Source: Streptomyces sp. NBC_01260 (GTDB lineage: Bacteria > Actinomycetota > Actinomycetes > Streptomycetales > Streptomycetaceae). From it: a stretch of 64,000 bases of DNA. The stretch is from contig NZ_CP108464.1 of assembly GCF_036226405.1 (NCBI RefSeq), positions 8,060,001 through 8,124,000 of the forward strand, in the 5' to 3' direction. The position numbers and the translations under genes were made by a program. Shown in pieces: positions 1 to 9,438 of this stretch; within the stretch, counting starts at the first letter, position 1, and every line of letters starts with the position of its first letter. The notes beneath the pieces were generated by a model, which made no database searches, was not told the origin of the DNA, and was given only the letters and a program-made list of their open reading frames with translations.

Positions 1-489
1 CCCGCGCGCGGTGGTGCGCCTGCGCAGCGGACGCCGGGACGCCAGCAGGGCCCCGAGGTCGAACGCGGCGCAGCCCACCAGGACGAGCGCGATCGCGGTC
101 ACCAGGTCGGAGCGCGGCCCGACCATCGGCGTCGGGGTCTGCCCGATGACGGCCTGGGCGAACGGGGCCACCCCCATCGCGATGTACACGAACATCCAGA
201 AGACGCCCTGCAGCAGCCGGCGCCGGGTGGAGAGGATCATGGTCGCCAGCCGCGCCCCCGAGTAGCACGTCAGCACCAGCTGCAGCCAGTACGCGGTGTC
301 CCGGACCCCGCTCCCGGGCTGCGCGGCGATCAGCGCGGGCAGGAAGCAGACGAGGCCGAGGATGAGCGGCACGGCCATCGCGCGCGACAGCATCGCCCAG
401 GACATGGGTTTGGCGGGCGGCTCGACCGGACGCCCCGGTCCGCTCTCCAGGACGGGAGCGGACGGCGTCACCCCGTGCACGGACGTCAT
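1..489 (-). CDS. Multi-pass membrane protein, N-terminal part (cut by window edge)
   Basis: Reading the minus strand from an ATG at 489 gives 163 open codons running off the left edge. After a Pro/Ser-rich, non-signal start of about 30 residues come roughly four hydrophobic stretches (about residues 36-58, 62-84, 90-112 and 118-143) separated by Arg-rich turns, so the protein is integral to the membrane. It is divergent from the GT4 gene and sits at the edge of a surface-polysaccharide locus. That position and topology fit an O-antigen/oligosaccharide-polymerase-type protein, but no diagnostic motif is visible and the C-terminal half is missing. The polymerase idea is inference from context only; the coding call is better supported. 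Confidence 0.7.
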   Translation of the reverse strand, partial: MTSVHGVTPSAPVLESGPGRPVEPPAKPMSWAMLSRAMAVPLILGLVCFLPALIAAQPGSGVRDTAYWLQLVLTCYSGARLATMILSTRRRLLQGVFWMFVYIAMGVAPFAQAVIGQTPTPMVGPRSDLVTAIALVLVGCAAFDLGALLASRRPLRRRTTARG

Positions 490-593
490 CTGTTCCCCGT
501 TCCGTGATCCTGTGAACACTCTAACGAATCAACCCACTTGGGGGGATGTGATGACTAGTCTGTGAACTGCTGCCGAGGTCGAGGGGAACCCTG

Positions 594-1754
594 GTGAAGA
601 TCCTGCACGTCGTCACACTGCACACTCCGGACCACGCCTTCGGGGGTCCGACCCGGGTGGCCCTGAATCTCTCGAAGGTACAGCGCGCCGAGGGGGACGA
701 CGCCCGGATCATGGCACTGGGCGACGGTTTCGACGGCCCGCTGCCGTCCCAGGTGGAGGGGGTGCCCGCGCACCTCTACCAGGCCCGCCACCTGCTGCCG
801 CGGTTCGAGGTCAGCGGCATCACCTCGGGGCCGCTGCTGCTTGCCGCGCGTCGCATGATGCACGGCGCCGACGTCGTCCATGTGCATCTGATGCGCGATC
901 TGGTGACGCTGCCCGCCGCGCTGCTGGCACTGGCCTCCGGCACCCCGCTGGTCGTCCAGACGCACGGCATGGTGGACCCGACCGAGAAACGGGTGGCGCA
1001 GCTGACCGACCTGCTGGGCGTACGGAGGGTCCTGCGCGGCGCGGACGCGGTGCTGCACCTCACCGAGAGCGAGCGGATCGATGTGAACGCCGTCGCGGCC
1101 CCGGTGCGGCTCACCCGGACGGTGCGCCTGGTCAACGGCGTTCGGCCGCAGGAGCGCAAGCCCGACCGGGACCCCGCGCGGCCGCCGACGGTGCTCTTCC
1201 TCGCCCGGATACAGGAGCGCAAGCGCCCGGAGGACTTCGTCGCCGCGATGCCCGCGGTACTGGCCGAGTACCCGGACGCCAGGTTCGTGCTGGCGGGACC
1301 GGACACCGGCGCACTTCCCGGCACGCTCCGGCTGGCCCGTGAACTGGGCGTGCTGGACTCGCTCGACCACGTCGGACCGCTCGGCCACGAGGAGGTGCTG
1401 GCGGCGGGACGGCAGGCCGATGTGTACGTCCTGCCGTCGATCGAGGAACCCCTCGGCGTCTCGGTTCTCGAAGCGATGTCCGTCGGCACCCCCGTGGTCA
1501 TCACCCGCACCTGCGGCCTCGGCCCCGACGTGGCCGAGGCCGGTGCGGGCCGGGTGATCGACAGCCGGGTCGGCGACGACGCGGCCAACGCGGGCAAGGT
1601 CGCGCGGGCGGTCCTGGAACTGCTGGAGCCGAAGGCCAACGCCGAGGCCGGGCAGGCCGCCTGGGAGCTGGTCGGTGAGCACTTCACCATCGACGTCGTG
1701 ACCCGGACGCTCCGGCGGACCTACGAGAGCGTGGTCCGCCGGAAGCGCCGGTGA
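594..1754 (+). CDS. GT4-family glycosyltransferase
   Basis: 386 residues from a GTG start with a GAGGGG ribosome site about 8 bases upstream. The N-terminal Rossmann half opens with KILHVVTLHTPDHAFGGPTR, the glycine-rich acceptor loop typical of retaining GT-B enzymes. It contains the VVHVHLMRD and VVQTHGMVD strands. The C-terminal half has FLARIQERKRPEDF and the EX7E donor-binding motif EEPLGVSVLE followed by AMSVGTPVV. The length is normal for family GT4. It probably adds one sugar to a lipid-linked repeat unit at the cytoplasmic face of the membrane. Donor and acceptor cannot be read from sequence. The gene converges on the GT2 gene with one base between the stops. Confidence 0.9.
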   Translation: MKILHVVTLHTPDHAFGGPTRVALNLSKVQRAEGDDARIMALGDGFDGPLPSQVEGVPAHLYQARHLLPRFEVSGITSGPLLLAARRMMHGADVVHVHLMRDLVTLPAALLALASGTPLVVQTHGMVDPTEKRVAQLTDLLGVRRVLRGADAVLHLTESERIDVNAVAAPVRLTRTVRLVNGVRPQERKPDRDPARPPTVLFLARIQERKRPEDFVAAMPAVLAEYPDARFVLAGPDTGALPGTLRLARELGVLDSLDHVGPLGHEEVLAAGRQADVYVLPSIEEPLGVSVLEAMSVGTPVVITRTCGLGPDVAEAGAGRVIDSRVGDDAANAGKVARAVLELLEPKANAEAGQAAWELVGEHFTIDVVTRTLRRTYESVVRRKRR

Positions 1755-1755
1755 C

Positions 1756-2583
1756 TCAAGAAGCAGGTACCCCACGCGACTTCAGGGCGATCTGCCACCG
1801 GTAGAAGCTCATCGCCAGGGCGAAGTCGAGGCCCGCCCGCCCGTCCAGGAAGCCCCGCCGGTACACGTACATGTACGCGAAGGACACCAGCGGCTTGAAC
1901 GGCGCCTTGTGGAACAGCTGCCCCTGGCGGGACTTGACCCGGCGCACCTGCTCCTTGACCTCGGGATGGTGCTCCAGCCACGCCTCCCAGTCCGAGTACC
2001 GGTTGTGCCGCTCGAACCAGGCGGTCACCGGGTCGAGGTCCTGGTGCTCGATCGGATTGCGGAGGGACCCGGCGGTCTCCGCGACCGGCTGGTAGTGGCC
2101 CTCGACCTCGCCGATGCCGGGCGCGTCGAGATCCCCCACCTCCGGGTACCGGCTGCGGGTGCGGTCGGTCAGCGACCGCTTGCGGATGGTGTAGCCGTGC
2201 CGCAGCCGCTTCCCGGAGAACCAGTACCCCAGCGGAATGTCGTACGCGGCGGGCCTCGGCGCGTCCGGATCGGCGAAGACCTGCCGCAGCTCGGCCAGCA
2301 GACCGGGGCTCAGCCGCTCGTCGCCGTCGAGCAGCAGGATCCAGTCCAGGTCCGTGCGGACCTGATCCAGGCACCACTGCTTCTTCCGGGGATGTCCACC
2401 GTCCCAGGTGTACATGACGACCTCGGCCCCGCACTCCGCGGCGATCTTCGCGGTGTCGTCCGTACTGTGCGAGTCGACCACGACGACCGCCTCGAAGTGG
2501 CCGAGGACCGACTTCACCGCCTCGGCGATGTTGAGCCCCTCGTTCTTCGTGGGGATGGCCACGGCTATCGGCAGCTTGTTCAT
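1756..2583 (-). CDS. GT2-family glycosyltransferase, WaaE/KdtX-like
   Basis: 275 residues. It starts MNKLPIAVAIPTKNEGLNI, the standard first strand of an inverting GT-A fold, continues with VVVVDSHSTDDT, and has the metal-binding LLLDGDERL (a DxD-type motif). The C-terminal half (KRLRHGYTIRK, HQDLDPVTAWFERHNRYSDWEA, then a short hydrophobic helix) resembles the WaaE/KdtX beta-glucosyltransferase branch. The ATG overlaps the stop of the upstream lipoprotein gene by four bases, so it is the last cistron of the coupled five-gene operon starting at gmd. Its probable job is adding a sugar to the fucose-containing glycan or to one of the operon's surface products. The exact specificity is unknown. 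Confidence 0.88.
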   Translation of the reverse strand: MNKLPIAVAIPTKNEGLNIAEAVKSVLGHFEAVVVVDSHSTDDTAKIAAECGAEVVMYTWDGGHPRKKQWCLDQVRTDLDWILLLDGDERLSPGLLAELRQVFADPDAPRPAAYDIPLGYWFSGKRLRHGYTIRKRSLTDRTRSRYPEVGDLDAPGIGEVEGHYQPVAETAGSLRNPIEHQDLDPVTAWFERHNRYSDWEAWLEHHPEVKEQVRRVKSRQGQLFHKAPFKPLVSFAYMYVYRRGFLDGRAGLDFALAMSFYRWQIALKSRGVPAS

Positions 2584-3278
2584 CCGTTGTCTCCTTCGGG
2601 CAGCCAGGCGTAGCAGCCTGTGGAGGTGAAGGTGCGGGCCGCCTTCGGGATCGTGATGCCGGTCCGCTTCCCGTCGTCGGACGAACCCGACGCGAGGTTC
2701 TTGCCGTTCGCCCCGGTGATCTCCCAACTGCAGTTCTTCGTGGGTGTGACGTCGCGGTAGCGGCCCGGCCGGAGCTGTGCGCCCTTGTACATGCCGTCGG
2801 CGTACGCCCGCGAGGCCCGCTCCACGACCTCCTCGTGCCGCGGGCACAGGTGCCCGACGGCGGGCCCGGCGTCCGCGATCTCGCCCGTGGCCACGGCCCC
2901 GACCGCGGTGTCCCGGTCGACCTTGACCAGGTACGTCAGCCGGTCGCAGGTCTCCTGTCCGGTCTGGAGGACCGCCGCCGGGTCCATGCCCTTGGGTACC
3001 CGGTCGACCAGGTACTCCTTCTGCTTCTTCGTGAACGTACCGGTGGCCGGGGTGAGTTCGTCGGTGGGGGTCTTCGGTGGCTCACTGGAGCGTGAGGCCC
3101 GCGGGCCCTTTGAGGCGGAGCCGTCCGGCTCCGCGGGTGCGCCGGCCACCGGCCCCGCCGAGGCCGCGGCGGGGGCGCCGGCCGTCTTCTCCCCGGCTCC
3201 GCCGGAGGAGGAGCCGCAGGCGGCCAGCGCCGCCGTCGTGATGATGACGACGGCGCCGGCCAGGAACGGATGTCTCAT
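2580..3278 (-). CDS. Secreted lipoprotein of unknown function
   Basis: 232 residues. The N-terminus MRHPFLAGAVVIITTAALAAC is a lipoprotein signal with lipobox LAAC, so Cys21 should be lipidated and the protein held on the outer face of the membrane. A low-complexity Ala/Gly/Pro/Ser linker follows to about residue 75, then a compact domain. That domain ends in a segment (about 165-230, LRPGRYRDVTPTKNCSWEIT onward) with paired cysteines and a small beta-rich look. No family is recognised. The gene overlaps both neighbours by four bases and lies between the LamG protein and the GT2, so it probably serves the same surface-glycan process, perhaps as an assembly or anchoring factor (inference). Confidence 0.85.
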   Translation of the reverse strand: MRHPFLAGAVVIITTAALAACGSSSGGAGEKTAGAPAAASAGPVAGAPAEPDGSASKGPRASRSSEPPKTPTDELTPATGTFTKKQKEYLVDRVPKGMDPAAVLQTGQETCDRLTYLVKVDRDTAVGAVATGEIADAGPAVGHLCPRHEEVVERASRAYADGMYKGAQLRPGRYRDVTPTKNCSWEITGANGKNLASGSSDDGKRTGITIPKAARTFTSTGCYAWLPEGDNG

Positions 3279-5530
3279 CCACCTGTCCTCAAGGCGTAGT
3301 GGGCACTGACCTGGGCAGCGGTCAGCGCGGTCGGGTACACGGCGGTCTCGTCGATCTGTCCGGCGAAGAAGTCGCTCGTCGGACGGTTCGGCCAGCTCGC
3401 CAGGTTGTCCCCGCCCACCCGCCAGTAGCCGGTGTAGTTCTCGTTCGTGGTGTACTGCGCGTTCGAGGCACGGAGCTGTCCGTCCACGTACAGGGCCATG
3501 CCGCCTGAACCCTGGGTCGCGACGACATGGTGCCAGGCACCGTCGTTGTAGGCCGCGGTTGTGCTGACGGTCCGGCCGCCGCCGTTGTGGGTGCCGAAGG
3601 TGAGGCGCCCGTTGTTGAGCATGTACACATGCTTGTCGTACTGGCCGCTGACTTCCATGGTCTTGTTCCCGAAGCCGATGATCTTCCCTCCCCGGGTCGT
3701 CGTCGTCTTGATCCAGGTCTCCACGGAGAACTTCGTGGCCTGGGCATGACTCCGGTTGCTGTACGCGTACTGAGTGGTCCCGTTGAACCCGATGGCGGTC
3801 GAGGGCCCGGCCACGGCGGCCGGGGTCTGCCGGTAGGAGGGCGCGTTGCGCAGGAAGCCGTTGTCCAGGCCCGCTCCCGTGTCGGCGGCGAAGGTGGACG
3901 TGCCCTCGTCGTAGCGCCAGTACAGGGTGGCGCCGTCGGACAGCACCCTGGCCGGGTAGCTCTCGGCCTTCGACGCCACGGTCGCGGTCACCGCGGGTGA
4001 CTTGGCGCTGGTGTTGATGCCGTCGCTCGCACTGATCCGGTAGGTGTGCGTCTCACCCGGTGCGACATCGGTGTCGGTCCACCGCAGCTGCGGGCGGTCC
4101 CAGAACACGGAGAAGCCTGTCGTGGTGTACACGGGGGTGCTCGCGCCGTCCCGGTAGACGCGGTACGTCAGCTCCCCGTCGTCCGTGTCGAAGCTCGTCT
4201 GCCAGTTCACGTCCACCTTGTTCGGGGCGACCGTGGAGACGCTCACGTTGGGCACCCAGGGCGCCCCGGTGTCGGGGCCGTCGGCGAAGCGGGTCAGCCC
4301 CTGCTGCGGTGAGCTGTTGACGGTGGTGAACTCGCCGCCCACCCAGAGGTAGTGATGCCCGCCCTTGTCGGTCTGCGCCATCACCCGGGGGCCGACCGGC
4401 TCCCCGATCCCGTCGTTGGTGTCCGGGAACCACGGAAGCAGCTTGGGATCATCGACGGACTGCGCCAGCAGATGCTTGCGCGGCTGGTCCGGGAACTCAC
4501 CCATCGAGGCGCAGTCATGAGCGTGACTGCCGCTGTAGAGCACCCCCTTGTGCACCAGGACGGCCTGTGTGGCACCGAGACAGGTGTCCCGCCACACCTG
4601 CTGGAAGGTGGTCAGGTCCACGGCGATCCGGCCGTCGAAGACACCACCCCCGGTGCCCTCGTTGGCGGTGTAGAACTTGGTGGCGTCCGCGGTGAGGTCC
4701 TGCACCGTCGAGGTATTCGGGATGAAGCCCGGGTAACTCTTGTCCAGGGCACCCGTCGTCGCGTTCACCACCGCGAGGGCGTGCGACGCGGTGCCGTTGA
4801 CGGTGAAGAAGTCGCCTCCGATCACGACGTGCTGTCCATCGGGAGTGACCTCGACGGCCCGGCCGACCTCGTCCGTGTTGGCCGTCCACGGCTTCAGCGC
4901 CGCGCCCGTGGTGACGGCGGCGAACTTGTTCCGGGTCTGTCCCGCGACACTGTTGAAGTCACCGCCCAGATAGACCGTGTCGTCGGTGACGGCGAGGGCC
5001 CGGACGGTCGCGGAGACGGCGACCTTGAAGTTCGTGCGCGGGGTGCAGGTCGCCGTGTCGATGGCCGCGATATTGCTCACGCCGACCCCGTTCACCGAAC
5101 CGAACTGGCCCCCGGCGTAAAGGGTTTTGCCGTCGGGGGAGAGGGTGAGGGCCCGGACGGTCGCGGTTCCCGAGGAGAGCGTGAACGACAGGCTGCAGCC
5201 GGTCGGCGCACCGGTCGCGGCGTCGAAGGCGGCGAAGTTCACCGCGGGCTGTTCGGACGTCCCGGCAGGCGCGTTCGGCGGCCGTACGGTGGAGAACGTG
5301 CCGCCCGTGTAGACGACCCCGTCGTCCGTCGCGGCCATCGACCAGACGATGCCGTTGGTCTGCCAGGTGGAGAGGTCGTCGGCGGTCAGCGAGACCGGTG
5401 GGGTGAGCGCCGTGGCCGGGGAGCCCCCGGCGGCGGCGCTCAGGGCCCCGGTGAGCAGGCAGAGCGCGGCGGCCGCGGCCCGTACCCGGCCGCTTCCACG
5501 GGATCTGCGCCCCGTACTTTCGTTCATCAT
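3275..5530 (-). CDS. Secreted beta-propeller / FN3 / LamG surface protein (751 aa)
   Basis: The N-terminal signal peptide (about residues 1-42) is followed by a propeller region to about 400. Its blades carry a recurrent GG-x-F motif: VYTGGTF, LYAGGQF, VYLGGDF, VVIGGDF and LWVGGEF. A fibronectin-III-like domain follows (about 415-515, with VDVNWQTSFDTDDGELTYRV). A C-terminal concanavalin/LamG domain occupies about 530-745 (FSVETWIKT, WHHVVATQG, MALYVDGQL, GQIDETAVYPTAL). It is predicted to be exported and to bind carbohydrate. It is a tandem paralogue of the 929-residue gene just upstream, which has one extra C-terminal domain. Four-base overlaps on both sides tie it to the gmd operon. The ligand and exact role are unknown. 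Confidence 0.88.
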   Translation of the reverse strand: MMNESTGRRSRGSGRVRAAAAALCLLTGALSAAAGGSPATALTPPVSLTADDLSTWQTNGIVWSMAATDDGVVYTGGTFSTVRPPNAPAGTSEQPAVNFAAFDAATGAPTGCSLSFTLSSGTATVRALTLSPDGKTLYAGGQFGSVNGVGVSNIAAIDTATCTPRTNFKVAVSATVRALAVTDDTVYLGGDFNSVAGQTRNKFAAVTTGAALKPWTANTDEVGRAVEVTPDGQHVVIGGDFFTVNGTASHALAVVNATTGALDKSYPGFIPNTSTVQDLTADATKFYTANEGTGGGVFDGRIAVDLTTFQQVWRDTCLGATQAVLVHKGVLYSGSHAHDCASMGEFPDQPRKHLLAQSVDDPKLLPWFPDTNDGIGEPVGPRVMAQTDKGGHHYLWVGGEFTTVNSSPQQGLTRFADGPDTGAPWVPNVSVSTVAPNKVDVNWQTSFDTDDGELTYRVYRDGASTPVYTTTGFSVFWDRPQLRWTDTDVAPGETHTYRISASDGINTSAKSPAVTATVASKAESYPARVLSDGATLYWRYDEGTSTFAADTGAGLDNGFLRNAPSYRQTPAAVAGPSTAIGFNGTTQYAYSNRSHAQATKFSVETWIKTTTTRGGKIIGFGNKTMEVSGQYDKHVYMLNNGRLTFGTHNGGGRTVSTTAAYNDGAWHHVVATQGSGGMALYVDGQLRASNAQYTTNENYTGYWRVGGDNLASWPNRPTSDFFAGQIDETAVYPTALTAAQVSAHYALRTGG

Positions 5531-8316
5531 TCAGCTCCGAAGGTGAGAACGAGCTGCGGCCGGTGGGCCGCGGTTGCGACCTCGCCCGACCAGATGCGGA
5601 GCGAATCCGTTCCGCCGCTGGTGAGGGCGAGTGAGTAGGCGGAGCCCAGGGCTCCGCCCAGCGCCGGCGCGTCCAGCTCCACCGAGTAGTCGGTGGAGAC
5701 GGCGGTCGCGCCGGAGATGGTCCCCAGCACCGTCGTGGCGAGCGAAGGCCGGGAGTTGTAGGTGACCGCCGACTCGGTCCACGCGCCGGAGACCGGCACG
5801 AGGGTGTGGCTGTCGGCCGAGCCCGCCGTGGGGTCCGACGAGGTACGGAAGGTGAGCCGGGCACTCCTGAGCTCCTGCCCGGCCGGGGCGGTGGGCAGCG
5901 TGTACCGGAGGTAGCTCAGATAGGCCGTGGTACCCCGCGAGGCGAGCTGGTCGTTGTTGTACGTGGTGTTCGCGGCGACGCTGTTGACGTACGCGTCCTC
6001 GGTCGGTGTCAGCGTGAGCGTGGTGTCCCCGGGGCCCGGCGGGGTGTCCGCCAGATCGTGGTGCGCGGCCACCTGCGCCGCGCTCAGCGCCGACGGATAG
6101 AACGCCGTCTCGTCGACCTGCCCCGCGAAATAGGTGCTGGTGGGGCGGCTGGGCCAGCCGTTGGCCATGGCGTCGCCGCCGACTCGCCAGTACCCGTTGT
6201 ACGAGCGGTTGCCGGCCGTGGCGTTGGAGCCGACGGACGCGCCGTCCACGTACAGCCTCATGCCGGACGGTCCCTGGGTGGCCACCGCGTGGTGCCAGGC
6301 GTTGTCGTTGTACGAGGCGGCCGAGGTGACGGTGGGACGACTGCTGGTGCTGCCGACCTGTACGCCGAACGCGAGGCGCCCGTTGTCGGTGAGGTAGAGG
6401 AGCTTGTCGGAGATCCCGCTGGTGTGCCCCTGCGCGCTGCCGATGTTGTTGCCGTAGCCGACGATCCGGCCGCCCCGGCCCGTGTCCGTACGGAACCAGG
6501 TCTCGATGGAGTACGGGGTCGGTGACGTGTAGTGGTGCAGCCGGTCGCTGTACACGTACTCGTCGGCGCCGTTGAGGGCGAGCGTCGACGAACCGGCCAC
6601 GGCGGACGGTGCCGATCGGTACGAGGGGGCGTTCACGTACACGCCGCCGTCGTCATTGTCCGAGGCGTCGGCGGCGAACGCGCCGCCCGCCTCGTCGTAG
6701 CGCCAGTACAGATCCGCCCCGTCGGCGAGCACCCGCTGCGCGTACGGACTCGACGAACCGGCCGCCGTGACCGTGGCGTTGGCGGAGAGCGCACTGGTGT
6801 TGGTGCCGTCGCTCGCCGTGATCCGGTACGAGTAGCTCCGGCCCGCCACGACATCGGTGTCGGTGAAGGTGAGCTGGGGCCTGCTGAAGAAGAGCGAGGA
6901 GCCGGTCGTGGTGTGGACGGGCGTCGAGCCGCCGTTGCGGTACACCCGGTAGGTCAGCAGGCTGTCGTCCAGGTCCAGGCCCGAACGCCAGCTGACCCGC
7001 ACCGCACCGGCCCGCGGCGCCGAGAGGCTCACCACGGGTACGGAGGGCGCCCCGGTGTCCGGCGTGGTGGCGAACCGGGTCAGCGCCTGCTGCGCCACCC
7101 CGTTGACCGTGGTGAACTCGCCGCCCACCCAGAGGAAGTCGCGGCCGCCCCGCGACGAGACGGTCAGGGCGCGCGGCCCCACCGGTTCACCAATGCCGTC
7201 ATTGGTGTCCGGGAGCCAGCCCAGCATGGCCGGATCGCCGACCGACTGGGCGGTGAGGTGCTTGCGCACCTGGTTGGGGAACCCTCCCATGGTCGAGCAG
7301 TCGTGGACGTGGCTGCCCGCGTAGAGCACTCCCCGGTAGACCCGCAGGGCCTGCGTGGCGCCCTGACAGGTGTCCCGCCAGCGCTGGTCGAAGGTGTCGA
7401 GCCCCATGGCCAGACGTCCGTCGAAGGAGGCACCGCCGGCGCCCTCGCCGCCGGCGTACCAGCCGTTGGACGCGGTGTCGGTGACGATGTCCTTGATCAC
7501 GGCGGACGACGGGATGAAGTTTCCGGTGTAGGCACGGGTCAGCGCACCCGAAGCGGCGCTGGTCACCGCGAGGGCGTGCGAGTTCGCGCCGCCCACGGTG
7601 AAGAAGTCGCCGCCGATGAGCACGTTCTGCCCGTCCGGGGTGACCTTCAGGGTCCTGCCCGGATCGTCGGCGTCCGGGTTCCACGCGGTCACCGCACCGG
7701 CGGCGGTGACCGCGCCGAAGAAGCGGCGGGTCCGGCTGTCTAGGCTCTGGAAGTCGCCGCCGGCGTAGACGGTTCCGTCCCCCGCCACGTCCAGCGCCCG
7801 CACGGTCGCCCCGAAGTTCGGTGCGAACCCCGCACGTAGCGTGCAGTCGGCGGTGTTGACGGCCACCAGGCCGTTGGCGCCCTTCCCGTTGACCGCGTTG
7901 AAGTAACCGCCCGCGTACAGGGTGGACTTGTCGGGTGAGACGGCGAGCGCCCGCACGGGCGCCGTGCCGCTGCTCCGGGTGAAGGAGAGCGAGCAGCCGG
8001 TGGGCGCCCCGGTGGCGGCGTCGAACGCGGCGAAGTTGACCGCCGAGGTGGTGTTGCTGCCCGCCGGGGAGCCGGCCGGGCGCACGTTGGTGAACGTGCC
8101 GCCCGCGTAGACGACGCCGTTCGTCTCGGCGAGCGACCAGACGATGCCGTTCGTCTGGTACGTGGCGAGGTTGTCGGCGGTGAAACCGACGGGCGGGGTC
8201 AGCGCCGCGGCCGGGCGAGCGGTGGCCGCGGACGCGGTGAGCGCCCCGGCGGTGAGTGCGAGGACGGCGGCGAACACCTCGCCGGGCGTACGTCTGAGAC
8301 GTCCGGGGCGGCTCAC
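5527..8316 (-). CDS. Secreted beta-propeller / FN3 / LamG / DNRLRE-type surface protein (929 aa)
   Basis: It starts with GTG overlapping the gmd stop. Signal peptide about 1-38; propeller with GG-x-F blades ([35 protein letters not shown]) to about 390; FN3-like domain about 410-500; LamG-like lectin domain about 515-735 ([28 protein letters not shown]). A DNRLRE/CBM96-like beta domain follows from about 745 to the end ([26 protein letters not shown]). It shares the opening phrase TNGIVWS and most of its layout with the downstream 751-residue paralogue. It is probably a cell-surface or matrix protein binding the polysaccharide made by the locus. That role is inferred from architecture and operon position, and no enzyme motif is seen. 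Confidence 0.88.
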   Translation of the reverse strand: MSRPGRLRRTPGEVFAAVLALTAGALTASAATARPAAALTPPVGFTADNLATYQTNGIVWSLAETNGVVYAGGTFTNVRPAGSPAGSNTTSAVNFAAFDAATGAPTGCSLSFTRSSGTAPVRALAVSPDKSTLYAGGYFNAVNGKGANGLVAVNTADCTLRAGFAPNFGATVRALDVAGDGTVYAGGDFQSLDSRTRRFFGAVTAAGAVTAWNPDADDPGRTLKVTPDGQNVLIGGDFFTVGGANSHALAVTSAASGALTRAYTGNFIPSSAVIKDIVTDTASNGWYAGGEGAGGASFDGRLAMGLDTFDQRWRDTCQGATQALRVYRGVLYAGSHVHDCSTMGGFPNQVRKHLTAQSVGDPAMLGWLPDTNDGIGEPVGPRALTVSSRGGRDFLWVGGEFTTVNGVAQQALTRFATTPDTGAPSVPVVSLSAPRAGAVRVSWRSGLDLDDSLLTYRVYRNGGSTPVHTTTGSSLFFSRPQLTFTDTDVVAGRSYSYRITASDGTNTSALSANATVTAAGSSSPYAQRVLADGADLYWRYDEAGGAFAADASDNDDGGVYVNAPSYRSAPSAVAGSSTLALNGADEYVYSDRLHHYTSPTPYSIETWFRTDTGRGGRIVGYGNNIGSAQGHTSGISDKLLYLTDNGRLAFGVQVGSTSSRPTVTSAASYNDNAWHHAVATQGPSGMRLYVDGASVGSNATAGNRSYNGYWRVGGDAMANGWPSRPTSTYFAGQVDETAFYPSALSAAQVAAHHDLADTPPGPGDTTLTLTPTEDAYVNSVAANTTYNNDQLASRGTTAYLSYLRYTLPTAPAGQELRSARLTFRTSSDPTAGSADSHTLVPVSGAWTESAVTYNSRPSLATTVLGTISGATAVSTDYSVELDAPALGGALGSAYSLALTSGGTDSLRIWSGEVATAAHRPQLVLTFGAE

Positions 8317-9326
8317 CGGTCCACCCGCACCGCGGCCCCGGTGAGCTGGTCGGCCAGTTGCCGGACATCGGCGTCGACCATGATCCGGGCCAGCTCACGC
8401 GACTTCACGGCCGGTTTCCAGCCGAGCAGTTCCGCCGCCTTGGACGCGTCCCCGATCAGCGCGTCGACCTCGCTGGGGCGCTCGTACTTCGCGTCGTACC
8501 GGACGTGCTCGCGCCAGTCCAGACCGGCGTGCTCGAAGGCGTACTCAAGGAACTGCCGGACGCTGACCCCCTCGCCGGTGGCCACCACGTAGTCGTCCGG
8601 GGCGTCGCACTGGAGCATCCGCCACATCGCGTCGACGTACTCGGGGGCGTAACCCCAGTCGCGCACCGCGTCCAGGTTTCCCAGATGCAGCCGCGTCTGC
8701 AGGCCCGCCTTGATCCGGGCCACCCCGCGGGTGATCTTCCGGGTCACGAAGGTCTCGCCGCGGCGCGGGGACTCGTGGTTGAAGAGGATCCCGTTGACCG
8801 CGAACATGCCATAGGCCTCACGGTAGTTGACCGTCGACCAGTACGAGTAGACCTTCGCGACGCTGTACGGGCTGCGCGGATGGAACGGCGTCCGCTCGTT
8901 CTGCGGCGGCGGGTTGGCGCCGAACATCTCCGAGGACGACGCCTGGTAGACGCGGGTGTCGATGCCGCTGGCGCGCACGGCCTCCAGGAGACGGATCGTG
9001 CCGAGCCCGGTGATGTCCCCCGTGTACAGCGGGGCGTCGAAGGAGACCCGGACGTGCGACTGCGCGCCGAGGTTGTAGACCTCGTCGGGCCGGATGTCGC
9101 GCAGCAGGTTCACCAGGGCGACACCGTCGGCGAGATCGGCGTGATGCAGGACGAAGGAGCGGTCCTCCTCCTCCGGGCCCTGGTAGATGTGGTCGATCCG
9201 CTCGGTGTTGAAGCTCGACGAACGGCGGATGAGTCCATGGACCGTGTATCCCTTTTGCAGCAGCAGCTCGGACAGGTACGAACCGTCCTGTCCGGTCACG
9301 CCGGTGATGAGCGCGGTCTTCGCCAC
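8313..9326 (-). CDS. gmd: GDP-mannose 4,6-dehydratase
   Basis: 337 residues from a GTG at 9326, chosen because GGGGGAGA lies directly upstream and the family's N-terminus begins there ([22 protein letters not shown], nucleotide-binding GxxGxxG). Further hallmarks are [19 protein letters not shown], the SSSEMFG catalytic Ser/Thr-Glu segment, [45 protein letters not shown] with the Tyr-x-x-x-Lys pair, and the C-terminal RPSEVD. The enzyme converts GDP-D-mannose to GDP-4-keto-6-deoxymannose. The divergent gene at 9439 encodes the next enzyme, so GDP-L-fucose is the expected product. It is the first gene of a five-gene operon coupled by 4-base overlaps. Confidence 0.96.
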   Translation of the reverse strand: MAKTALITGVTGQDGSYLSELLLQKGYTVHGLIRRSSSFNTERIDHIYQGPEEEDRSFVLHHADLADGVALVNLLRDIRPDEVYNLGAQSHVRVSFDAPLYTGDITGLGTIRLLEAVRASGIDTRVYQASSSEMFGANPPPQNERTPFHPRSPYSVAKVYSYWSTVNYREAYGMFAVNGILFNHESPRRGETFVTRKITRGVARIKAGLQTRLHLGNLDAVRDWGYAPEYVDAMWRMLQCDAPDDYVVATGEGVSVRQFLEYAFEHAGLDWREHVRYDAKYERPSEVDALIGDASKAAELLGWKPAVKSRELARIMVDADVRQLADQLTGAAVRVDR

Positions 9327-9438
9327 GTCTCCCCCTTCTGTGGTCGCCCGAGAGGCTGTTGGTCGCCGAAATTTCAGAGTTTGAGCGATCTGCGGTAAAA
9401 CGTCACCGCGTGAGGGAGCTGCTGGCACAATCCGAGCC
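9327..9438. promoter_or_regulatory. Divergent promoter region between gmd and the fucose synthase gene
   Basis: These 112 bases separate two head-to-head genes of the same pathway, so both promoters must lie here. For the plus-strand gene the hexamer CACAAT at 9426-9431 sits with its centre about ten bases before the ATG at 9439. No Shine-Dalgarno is correctly spaced (GAGGGA at 9412-9417 is too far). A leaderless transcript starting at the ATG is therefore plausible. No convincing -35 box was found for either side. Confidence 0.4.

Noticed and set aside
555..1775. Long minus-strand open frame opposite the GT4 gene
   Set aside because: Arg/Gly/His-rich composition with no motif; typical antisense shadow of a high-GC gene with clear GT4 motifs on the other strand.
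4352..5638. 428-codon plus-strand frame over the LamG gene
   Set aside because: Low-complexity Gly/Arg/Val sequence antisense to a recognisable propeller/LamG protein.
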